Assembly: GCA_900291925.1 (NCBI GenBank)
Contig: UWYS01000005.1
Location: 434,001-498,000, forward strand
Direction: 5' to 3'
Origin: Thecaphora thlaspeos
Lineage: Eukaryota > Basidiomycota > Ustilaginomycetes > Urocystidales > Glomosporiaceae
Length of the DNA stretch: 64,000 nt
Shown here: piece by piece, positions 33,679 through 42,589 of the stretch
How positions within the stretch are numbered: position 1 is the first letter of the stretch
Layout of the letters: the number at the start of each line of letters is the position of its first letter
Notes under the pieces: model-generated
Databases searched by the model: none
What the model was told of the DNA's origin: nothing
What the model saw: only the letters and a program-made list of their open reading frames with translations
Made by a program: the position numbers and the translations under genes

Positions 33679-34050
33679 ATGGCTCGAGCACCGCTGACAC
33701 CAGAACAGAAGAGGATCAGGGTGAGCTCCTCCGCCCTCCCTTCGTGCAGGCCGACAACGCGGGCATCACCTCACTGCTGATGCCTTTCCTCCTTCCACCC
33801 TTCATCTGGCCGCGTCGGAATGTTGCAGACCATCATGATATCCCTCCCTATCCTGGTGGCGACTTCCGGTGAGCGTCTGTGCTGCCTCACATGGCGACAC
33901 AGCTGAGCGAGCATATGGCAGCTGACACGCTACCGTGCCTTTGCCCTCCATCGAACGGCTCGCACAGTCGTCCTCTTCAAGCGTCTCTACCTTGGCCAAG
34001 AGCAGCGAAAGCTCCCCGCCCACGGCAAGATTGCTCCCGCGCCGGCTTGA
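33679..34050 (+). CDS. 54-residue single-pass membrane microprotein (three exons)
   Basis: Exons 33679-33720, 33829-33868 and 33968-34050, with GTGAGC donors and TTGCAG and GCACAG acceptors. Phases 0 and 1 agree and the total of 165 bases gives 54 residues and a stop. The protein starts MARAPLTPEQKRIR, then has one hydrophobic segment (about residues 15-31, TIMISLPILVATSVVLF). It continues with the charged motif KRLYLGQEQRKLP and ends APAPA. No single frame shows it; it emerges only after splicing. Coherent hydrophobicity and matching splice phases make a real gene likely. I recall similar small 'LYKRL.LGEEQR' proteins in other fungi, probably mitochondrial or ER, but cannot name the family or its function. 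Confidence 0.75.
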
Positions 34051-34532
34051 GCGGTTCCTTGGCATTCTTTCAGTCCAGCCACGACTCTCGAACAAGCGAC
34101 GTCTTGCAACGTCTGACTCAGGGTCTCATTCGCCCATTCCACGCAAAGCGGCGGCGGAGCCGGCTACCCCGTGGTCCTCCTGGCACCCATGGCCGACTCG
34201 ACGCACTCGTCAGACGTACCGCATCAACCATCTCTACTCCGGCCTCCTCTCCCGACTGTGTCGAGTGCAATGCCACTGCCGCCCATCAAGCGAGGAGGCT
34301 GTTTGAAAAAGCTTCCTTTCAAGCCCCTGTCCGCAGAGAGAAACAAGGGAACGCGGTTTACATCGTTCGGGAACGCTACGAATAGGGAGAGAGGTTGTGT
34401 GTGTATGTGCTTATGTGTTTTGGTTGATGATCCGGGGCCTGTCCGCCTCTATGCCCATTCGAAAGTGGTCATTTTATTCCAAACGGCCATTGCCCCCCCA
34501 ACCCCCCTCTGATGGTAGGGTCGACCCGAGCC
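34051..34532. other. Convergent intergenic region
   Basis: About 480 bases between the microprotein stop and the stop of the ASH-repeat gene. No coding or structural signal beyond 3' UTR is seen; a C-run sits at about 34494-34507. Confidence 0.45.
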
Positions 34533-37500
34533 TCAGCTCTTCGTCAAGGGCGAGAAGATGACGGCGTCGCTGGACAGAGCCTCGGCCACTTCCTCTGATG
34601 ACGAACCCTCGCCCCTTCCCTCTGGGAGCACGAACTCGACGTTAGCCTTCAATAAGACGACCTTGGTCTCGTCTTGGTTCTTGACCTCGTGCACCTTGAC
34701 CGCCACCTCGAGCTCCTCAACGCCCGCCTTCTTGGGTCCGCCACGGTCCGACGGGTCGGCCTGGTCAGGTCGGATGGCCGACTGAACCGCATTTGCCCGC
34801 ACCCGCAGCACCAGCCGCTTGCTCTGGTTCGGTGCCAGCGTGCAGGTGACGTTGGACGAGATTCGCTTCAGTTTAGTTGCCGCCGCCTCGGACGGCGCCG
34901 GCTTGGCCCCTTCACCGGCGCCATCGCCCGCTTCCTTGCCGACTAGACGAGAGTCCGGAGCGACATCCTCGGCCGCGGTCGACGACATCATGGGAGACAA
35001 AGGCTTGACGCCGAGCTGCGAGAGGCGCTCCTCGTACTTCTTGACCTTGTCCGCGTTGCCCTTGCGACTGGCAATCTTGAGCTTCTGCGAGATGTGCTCG
35101 ACCTCCTCCTCCTCTTCCCGCGTCAGCGTCCCCTTAACGTCACCGTCGCTCGCCATGCTGAGGGCAACATCGACGATGCAGCGCTCGAACAGCAGTCCGT
35201 GCGAGTCAATCGCGATGACAAAAGATCGTGTCTTGCTTGTCGTGTTGCTCAGCACAAAGCTCTCCGGCGTCGAGAGCCTGCCCGGAGCAAGTGCGCCAAA
35301 GTCGATCGAAGAGGGGTCGATGGCAAAGTTGGGAACCTTGCGGACGTTGGCCTTGAGCACGACAACCTGGTCGTTATCCCGGTCCGCCACGTTCTCAACC
35401 ACCAGCTTCTCCTGGAAGACACCAGACATCGAGGGCGAAAAGACGAACTCGACCTCGCGCTTGCCGTAGCCGGGCACCACGCCGTAGCGACCGCCGCTGA
35501 ACTTGATGTCGCCGCTTGCGATGCTACCGCTCTTGCGGATGCAGTAGCGCAGCGCCCACTCGCTTCGGTTCTGGATCAGGATTCGGCGCGTCTTGGCGTC
35601 GCCCTTTTCCATATGGCCGAAGTTGATGTGCGGCTGACCGAGCTCGAGCAGGCTGCGGCACGTGTTGGACCGGATCATCAGATCGCGTACCGGCAGCTCG
35701 TCGACGTCGAGCTCGACCATGGCGGCGAATTCCTCCGAAGCCCGTACGACGCCCATGTCAAAGTCGATCAGCCGCATAAAGATCCGCGAGTCTTGCTTGC
35801 GCGCGTTACCCTGGACGTGGGGCCGAGTGCTGCCGCTGGGGTGGTAGACGGCAATCACCTGCCTCTCGCTTCCGACGGCGAGGTCGAGCACCTCGATGGG
35901 CAGCAGGCGCTCGTTCTCGATCGCCAGCTGCATCTCCCGCTGAAGGTTGATCTCGGTCCGCACAAAATGCTCCTCTGCCTGGGCGCTGCCGAGGAAGAAG
36001 GTGCTCAGCTTGCTATTCTGGCCTTCGACGGCAGCTAAGAGGTCATCCAGCGGCATTCGCGAGACATCGGCCGAGTTGGACAGGACCGGCGCTGCTTTGC
36101 GCTTCCCCGTCAGCGCCGGCGAAAAGTGGACACGACCCGAGGGCTCGGACCGCGCCTCTTTGTCGCCCTTGAGGACGCTGTTGATGGACGGCTGGGTGGT
36201 AGAGCCGCTCTTGTTGGTCTTCTGGAAGCCCGTCACTCGGATGTCCTTTGCGAGGGGCGAGGGTAGCCGTCGCGCGCTGCTGCCTGCCTTGGCCGACGAT
36301 GACGACGATGACGCTGACGCGTTCGACGTGGGGGCGTGCGACCTTGACTCCTTGGACCCTGGTGCTGGCTGCGCGGCGAGCTCGCCCACCTTGGCTTCGT
36401 GGGCTGTGTGCTTCGATTTGCCCTGACCAGAGGCAGTCGAGTGCTTGCCCTTGCCGCCTGTGGCGATGGCCTCGAGCATCGTGTAGCGCTTGCTCTTGGC
36501 CAATATGCGGCGCGCATCGACGGGAGGGCCGGTGGCGAGGTCGAGGAACTCGAAGTCGCGCAGCAGCGTGCGGTCCTTGAATGTCACTGACTTGCCGTAG
36601 GCCAGCGTGATTCTACCTTTGCCGCCTTTCTTGAGCGCCGAGACGAGATTGATTTGAACTTTCGGCTTCGCGGTGCCGCCGTCCTTCTGCGCGGCGGCGC
36701 CGACGTTGCCGTCCTTGCGGGTGGTGACGTGGCTCTGCTTCTGCGCCAGTCGCCAGGACGAGTTCTCATTCCGAATTGAGGCGGGCGAGTCGACCGAGAT
36801 CGTTTCCAGGAAGCGCTCCTTGAGGTCCGAGCCTTTTAGCGCCGACTTTGACGCCTTGCCCTTGACGTCGGCGTCCGCAGCCGGGGCGGGACCTACATCG
36901 CCAGATTCGAGCTCTGCGTACCCGTTCGGCCCCCGTGCCACAGCGCCCGGCTTGTCGGCGGCAGTAGCGCTGTCGGCAGTCTCCTTGACGGGCGCCTTGA
37001 CGTACAGGGTGAGATCCTCCGGATGGGCGGCTGAGAGCTCCAGAGCAAGCTTGGCGCTGGACGTGTTCTCGATGGTGAAGGTGCGGATTCTCGTCGAGTT
37101 GATGTTAACGTCGCCGAAGTCGACAAAGTTGGAGCCGGTCGGCGTGAGCAGGCGATAGAAAAGCGAGTGGAAGCTGATGCGCTGCTTGTCGACGTTGGTC
37201 GAGCGGACCTCGAAGATCTGATCGTCGTGCCGGTTGAGCAGGTTGGCCACTGTGATCTGCTTGCGGTATGACTCGTTGATCCTACGCGGGAACGACTCAA
37301 CTTTGAGCTCGACCGTCTGTAGCGCAGGGATGGCGACCTCGTCTTTGTACATCCCGAGAACCTTAGAGACGAAGCGGAGGTCCACGCGCGCCGTCAGCTC
37401 GGACTGGTTCGTCACAGCAATGTTGGCAGACTTGCGCGTGCCAACCTGGACCTCGTCGAGATCGATTAGCTTTGGGCTGACCGAAATGAATGATGTGCAG

Positions 37501-40500
37501 GTCCGGCTCTGGCAGACGATCGTCTTCCGTTCGCGGCCGCCTTTGGTGCGCGTGCTCCCGGAGCGGGATCGAGCGTAGTCGAGGGAGATCTTGAACGACC
37601 GCTCGACCAGTCGGCCGCCCGTATATTTGTCGTCCAGGTCTTCCCGCGCGGGCTTGTAGGAAACGACAACGCGGTACTCGTCTCCTGGTCGGAGCACGAG
37701 CTCCTCGAGCTGGTTGCTGTGAGCTTGCTCAATGTTGCGTAGACCCGACAGAGCGCGTCCGAGGGCGCTCCGCTTCGCGCTGGTCGTCGAGCCTGCGTGA
37801 GATGATGACGTGGCAGGCAGGGGACCCATCCGACTGTCGCGAGAGTGCGCCGTCAACTCCGACTGCGCCGATCCAGCGTCCTCGAGACCGGCCGCATCCA
37901 GGCTTCTGTTATCGGAGATGCGGTTGCGGGAAGAGGGGCGTGACAGGAGTCCGGGCGATGTGTGGCTGTAGGGATTCGTCGAGACGCTGTGGTGGTCGCC
38001 GTCGCTGGCGGCCCGTGCGGCGATTGCCTTAGCAGAGCAAGCGCGCTCCTCCTCCGAGCCGGGGCCAGTGTTGAGGCGCTCCAGGCGGGTGATCAAAGAC
38101 TCCTTCGCCAAAGCCTCGAGGCGAGGGTCTCGCGTGGTAAGGCCAGCGGGCACGCGCCGGTCCACCGGCGAGCCCGGCCGCGATCCCTGCTGCGAGGCGA
38201 TCGACGATGCGTCTATGTCGTCCGTATCAGCGTGTTCGGCTGAACAGACGTCGCGCGGAGGAGGAAGTGACAGGGCTTCCAGGTTGGACAGCTCCAGCCT
38301 CGGCGGTTCTGCCTCTGCCGGTGTGCCCTGCGCGTGGTGGGTCGGCGTCTTTGCCAGCTCCGAGCACGTCGTCGAGGGTCCGAAGCCGGCCTCAGAGCTC
38401 TGGCGCCGGTCCATAATTCCTGCGCTGCTCGAGTCGGCAATCGAGGAAAAGTGGGACCCGGCGTCAGTACCCGAAGGCACTGAGACGTCACTAGCCACCG
38501 AGCTCGGCGGCAGCACCTCCTCGTCGGGCATCTCGTCCTCGCCCTGTGGCGCCAGCTCCGCCAGCTGAAAGATCATCTCAATGCCCTTCTGTGCTCCAAA
38601 TTGGACGTCGAGCAGCACGTCGGCCGTGTTCTTGAGGACCAACAGCTGGCGCGTCCAGTGGCCGCCATAACAGTCGCCAAAGTCGAGGATGTTGCCAGAT
38701 AGTACCGCCAGCGAGTCATCCTTGGCAACGCCGAGTATGTTGGCACGCACGACCACGCGAATTGCATTCGAGGAGTTGTGGAGGCTCGTCACGGTGATGA
38801 CTTGCTCGTAATCCTTGCATGGCTTCTGCGGGGTAAGGCGCAGCTCGATCGCACGCGTTGTCCTCGGCAGGAGCCCAAACGGATTGTGCGTAATCGCATC
38901 ATCCTCCGTGCTGATGATCGGCAGGAGCGAGCCGTCGTCGGCGTCGATGACAGAGATCGGTCGGGCCTGGAGCATGTTTCGCGCCTCTTCCATTTTCGCC
39001 TGGCAGATGCAGTCGATCTCGGATCGGTTCCGGAGGACGAGAGTCTGAGTATGCGTCTGACCGACGAGTGCGTCGCCAAAGTCGACCTCTAACAGACTGC
39101 CGCTTGCGGCGCTTGTGGGGTTCGAGGACTGAAGGACCGCATCCATCGCAGGGCGGCAGCATCTCGCCGAGACAAGAATCACTTTGGTCTGGCCTGTGCT
39201 GTCGTCGGGCGGCGAGAAGGACGACGAGGTCGCTGCAGTGGCGGACGACTGAGTGGATCCATAGAAGGAGGCGGGCCGCGAAGAAGACGTCGAGGACCAG
39301 CTGCTTGGTGGCGCATCGGCAGCCTCTTCCGTAGACGAGGAAGCCTCAGTTGTGGGCAGCGCCCAGGCCCGTGCGGTAATCGAGCCACGCACGTCGAACG
39401 AAGCGTGTTGCGGCTTGGCGCTGAGCGCGATCCGATCTGAGCTCGCAGAAGGAGCACAGAGCTCCGGTGCCGACCGCGGCGATGCCAAGATCGAGTCGTC
39501 GAGGGCCTCGGATGCGGACCGTCCCGCTTCTTCGGATCCAAAGGGGTCGCGCTGTTCGCCAAAGGCGGCCGGCGTGGACACTGGCGACGACGAGGTCAAA
39601 GGTCCAGCGTCTGGTCGCGTGGCGAGCGATTCGTCGAGTCTGCGTTCGAACCGCGACGTCTGCTGAAAAGCGAGCGATGCGGGCGACTTGAACGCCAGCG
39701 ACTGCAGGTGGTCGCCTTCGCCTCCTGTGGTGAACGCCATCGGGCGAAACATGACATAGAGTGTGGTGCTCGCCCCAGGGTCCAGGACGAAGGAGCCAGC
39801 GTTCTCGAGGTTGGCAATCACATGCCTCCAGCCTCGGAGGTTTTGCGGCGTCAGTCCGCCCATGCGGGCCCACGCAAGGCTATTGGTCGGCCAGGCGCAT
39901 GGCTCGAAGTCTGTCAAACATGGGCATGGTGGACGTAGGTAAACACACAGGGGTGCCAATGTCAGCAACGCGGCCACACGTCCAGACAGATCACCATTCG
40001 GCCGCGTGATCTGTAGCGGTCGAACGCCTGACTTACCATTCTTGGGTGCCGATCTCTTCCGCCGCATGAAGCTCAGCCCGGTGCCGAGGTTGGTTTCCAT
40101 CCGGACAAGCACGCTTTGATCGACGTTCTGATTGCGTACGGTCAGCTTGTGGACGCAGGGTGCGTGGTTGACGTAGGCTTGATCGAAGAGCAGCGTATCG
40201 TTCGGCGAGACAGTGATCAGAGCAGGGCCGTTCTCATTGCCGGCGAGACCGGGCTCCTTGCCCACGGCCTGCGCGTCTAGATCAAGCCAGCGCTTCTCCG
40301 GCAGGGCCAGGGAGGAAGAGTGAGCCGCGCCATGCTGAGTACCGATCGCAATCCCGTGCTGCTGCATGCCGGCAAAAGTCCGGATGTGTCTGGGCGCAGC
40401 AAGACTGCTGCTGGGCTCGACGCTGGGCGCCGGTAGATGCTCCTCGACTCGAGGCTGCAAGCGAGAGCGGCTCGGGTCCGTAAGGGCTTCGTGGCCGGGA

Positions 40501-40892
40501 GATCCGGTACGGTTCGCCAGGCCTCTCTGCTCCGGCGCCGCGGGCCGATTGCACATGGGGTCGATGATGACCGGCTGCGCAAAGGGCGAGCTTCCCCCGC
40601 TGCCAGAGTAGGCGTTGTTGACAGCGGACGGATATCGGCTGTCGCTATGGTCATCGATCGAGGCGCTTCGCAGCGACAGCGCCTCGGACCTGCCTTGGCC
40701 AATGGGCGAGGCAGGAATCTCGCAGTGTTGCGAAGCTTTGGTGGGCCTGCGGGAATTCGAGGCGCACTCCTGATCGCCCAATACCCTTTCGAACGCCCCT
40801 ACCCATGGCTGTTTTGAGGCGTCGTGTTCGTCACCCGGCTCTTCCTCCAAGGCGAAACGAGGCGAGGGTCTGATGTGCCGCGGGTCCGACAT
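34533..40892 (-). CDS. Giant multi-ASH/MSP-module protein, function unknown (two exons)
   Basis: Exons 40892-40037 and 39910-34533. The 126-base intron (GTAAGT donor, TTGACAG acceptor) is in frame and stop-free, so it is easily missed; splicing gives about 2077 residues. At least seven Ig-like modules of the ASPM/SPD-2/Hydin (ASH) or major-sperm-protein type share the pattern hydrophobic-x-D/N-F-G-x4-G followed by a strand ending in N. Examples are LLFDQAYVNHAPCVHKLTVR (about residue 226), EVDFGDALVGQTHTQTLVLR (557), ILDFGDCYGGHWTRQLLVLK (692), LIDLDEVQVGTRKSANIAVT (1095), FVDFGDVNINSTRIRTFTIE (1212), INFGHMEKGDAKTRRILIQN (1712) and SIDFGALAPGRLSTPESFVL (1819). Linkers are Ser-rich. Such modules are typical of centrosome, cilium and trafficking scaffolds; the role here is open. 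Confidence 0.8.
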   Translation of the reverse strand: MSDPRHIRPSPRFALEEEPGDEHDASKQPWVGAFERVLGDQECASNSRRPTKASQHCEIPASPIGQGRSEALSLRSASIDDHSDSRYPSAVNNAYSGSGGSSPFAQPVIIDPMCNRPAAPEQRGLANRTGSPGHEALTDPSRSRLQPRVEEHLPAPSVEPSSSLAAPRHIRTFAGMQQHGIAIGTQHGAAHSSSLALPEKRWLDLDAQAVGKEPGLAGNENGPALITVSPNDTLLFDQAYVNHAPCVHKLTVRNQNVDQSVLVRMETNLGTGLSFMRRKRSAPKNGKSGVRPLQITRPNGDLSGRVAALLTLAPLCVYLRPPCPCLTDFEPCAWPTNSLAWARMGGLTPQNLRGWRHVIANLENAGSFVLDPGASTTLYVMFRPMAFTTGGEGDHLQSLAFKSPASLAFQQTSRFERRLDESLATRPDAGPLTSSSPVSTPAAFGEQRDPFGSEEAGRSASEALDDSILASPRSAPELCAPSASSDRIALSAKPQHASFDVRGSITARAWALPTTEASSSTEEAADAPPSSWSSTSSSRPASFYGSTQSSATAATSSSFSPPDDSTGQTKVILVSARCCRPAMDAVLQSSNPTSAASGSLLEVDFGDALVGQTHTQTLVLRNRSEIDCICQAKMEEARNMLQARPISVIDADDGSLLPIISTEDDAITHNPFGLLPRTTRAIELRLTPQKPCKDYEQVITVTSLHNSSNAIRVVVRANILGVAKDDSLAVLSGNILDFGDCYGGHWTRQLLVLKNTADVLLDVQFGAQKGIEMIFQLAELAPQGEDEMPDEEVLPPSSVASDVSVPSGTDAGSHFSSIADSSSAGIMDRRQSSEAGFGPSTTCSELAKTPTHHAQGTPAEAEPPRLELSNLEALSLPPPRDVCSAEHADTDDIDASSIASQQGSRPGSPVDRRVPAGLTTRDPRLEALAKESLITRLERLNTGPGSEEERACSAKAIAARAASDGDHHSVSTNPYSHTSPGLLSRPSSRNRISDNRSLDAAGLEDAGSAQSELTAHSRDSRMGPLPATSSSHAGSTTSAKRSALGRALSGLRNIEQAHSNQLEELVLRPGDEYRVVVSYKPAREDLDDKYTGGRLVERSFKISLDYARSRSGSTRTKGGRERKTIVCQSRTCTSFISVSPKLIDLDEVQVGTRKSANIAVTNQSELTARVDLRFVSKVLGMYKDEVAIPALQTVELKVESFPRRINESYRKQITVANLLNRHDDQIFEVRSTNVDKQRISFHSLFYRLLTPTGSNFVDFGDVNINSTRIRTFTIENTSSAKLALELSAAHPEDLTLYVKAPVKETADSATAADKPGAVARGPNGYAELESGDVGPAPAADADVKGKASKSALKGSDLKERFLETISVDSPASIRNENSSWRLAQKQSHVTTRKDGNVGAAAQKDGGTAKPKVQINLVSALKKGGKGRITLAYGKSVTFKDRTLLRDFEFLDLATGPPVDARRILAKSKRYTMLEAIATGGKGKHSTASGQGKSKHTAHEAKVGELAAQPAPGSKESRSHAPTSNASASSSSSSAKAGSSARRLPSPLAKDIRVTGFQKTNKSGSTTQPSINSVLKGDKEARSEPSGRVHFSPALTGKRKAAPVLSNSADVSRMPLDDLLAAVEGQNSKLSTFFLGSAQAEEHFVRTEINLQREMQLAIENERLLPIEVLDLAVGSERQVIAVYHPSGSTRPHVQGNARKQDSRIFMRLIDFDMGVVRASEEFAAMVELDVDELPVRDLMIRSNTCRSLLELGQPHINFGHMEKGDAKTRRILIQNRSEWALRYCIRKSGSIASGDIKFSGGRYGVVPGYGKREVEFVFSPSMSGVFQEKLVVENVADRDNDQVVVLKANVRKVPNFAIDPSSIDFGALAPGRLSTPESFVLSNTTSKTRSFVIAIDSHGLLFERCIVDVALSMASDGDVKGTLTREEEEEVEHISQKLKIASRKGNADKVKKYEERLSQLGVKPLSPMMSSTAAEDVAPDSRLVGKEAGDGAGEGAKPAPSEAAATKLKRISSNVTCTLAPNQSKRLVLRVRANAVQSAIRPDQADPSDRGGPKKAGVEELEVAVKVHEVKNQDETKVVLLKANVEFVLPEGRGEGSSSEEVAEALSSDAVIFSPLTKS

Positions 40893-42589
40893 GGCGTCGT
40901 CAAGTTGGCGCGCGAAAAGCGGACTGATCCTTGCGCTCTGAGCAAGGGGTTAGGGCCAGGCAGGAAGAACCGCTGTCAAGGGGAAAGCAAGTGGCGGGAT
41001 GGGCGGAGAGGGGGTGGAGAAGCGGCTTGAATAAGGAGAGGTTGGCCTGCTGTATCGAGAGCCAAACGACGTGAACGCCGACGAGAGAACTGAAGCCGGT
41101 CGTCGTTCGGAAGGCGTGGTCCTTGAGTGCCAAAAGGCTGGGACCTGGAGCGTTGCAATCAAATCATTCCCGGAAGGCTGGTGCGGCAGTGATGCGGTGG
41201 AGCTAGACGAGGAGGGGTGGCTGGGTAGATATGCGACCCAAAGATTCACTCCAGGAGCAGGGCTTCCCTTCGTACGGCTACGTGAAAGCAAAGCAGCGAA
41301 GTGACGGACACCTGGGAGAAGCAGAGGTGATAGGCAGAGCGAACGGTGGGTAGGTCGGTCGCAGAGGATGGGGAGAAGGCTTCTTTCGAACGAGGCGTCG
41401 ATGGTAGCGGCCGGTATGAGATCCTGTCCAGCGTTTTGTAGCGTGCCAGCAGGGCCGTATGTAGTGGACTAGGCTGAGCCGGACGAGACACACTTTGCGT
41501 CGCTTGAATACGGGATGGGAAAGGGTCGAAACGAGAGGGATGTGATAGGGTGGGATGGAATGGGACGGGACGGGATTTGTCTCGGTGAACGAAGTCGGGT
41601 TGGGCGAGCCAGCCGGGGGAGGGGCGGAAGCAACGCAAGAGGACTTCTGCTGCGGTTGCCGTTGCTGCTGGCCGATGACGAGGACGACGACGTGGACGTG
41701 GGGCGGGGACGATGAGGGACAACCGGCTCGGATGGCCCTGAGCACCTCGAAATTTGGGTGATCGTCCCACCCCACCCCTCCCTCTCTCACAAGACACCAA
41801 CCTGATGCTCGCTCGGCTCGCCCATCCGCCCGCCTTCGCCGCCATCCGCGGTCCGCCAAAAGATTGCAGGCGGGCAGCTTGTGCTCGGCGGATGGGCAGG
41901 CCAGGTCAGACCGGAAAAGCGCCCTCTCGCCTCCGAGAGGGACCCTGGGCTTGCCCTCAGCTTCCCTGTTGGCCTCCCTCTGTGCTCCTTCTTTTCCTCG
42001 CCAACCCAGCCCTCCTGGTTGGTGCTTTTCCTCGTTCCCCCTAGCCTGGTTTCGAGGGGGTTCGCGGCGTAGTCTTGTGGTCCCGTCTCGCGGACCACGC
42101 CCGGCGGCGTCACCTCGGGCGAGCCTTGCTGTTCCTCCGCCTTGCTTGCTTCTTTTCTTCGGCCGCCCGAAAGGAAAGCCCTCTCTGCTGTCGGCTCACT
42201 TCCGCCGTCGCTTGCAGTAGGCTCGAGTCTTGTCTCTGCGTGCGTGGTCGTGTGTCTCACCTCGCCTCGTCCCTGGCGCCGGCGTCGGCGCCGGCCCCGA
42301 CCCTGGCAACAATTTCGGGCGGCAATCCCGAGAAAAAGGCTGCAAAGGCCAGGCCAGAGGAAAAGGGTTCAACCTCTGTCTGGCCGGCCAGCCCGCGCTC
42401 GCTCTCCCTCACTCTACCTTCCTTGACCTTTCGTCCCGAAGCCGGCGTGATCCGGACGAGGCCTCTCCGGCGACCCCTGTGCCTACGAGTCAAGCGATCA
42501 CGCCTGCCCCTGTACCGGCGATGCTGCTCAGCCGGCAACCGCGACCGCCTCGCCCGCCCGCTCGCTCAGGCTAGCCTCCTGCCGTCATC
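40893..42589. other. Long divergent intergenic region
   Basis: 1.7 kb between two divergent start codons. GC-rich, with many long but motif-free overlapping frames on both strands, and a GGGATGGAATGGGACGGGA-type G-rich patch near 41540-41575. I see no gene; promoters and leaders of both flanking genes presumably lie here. Confidence 0.45.
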
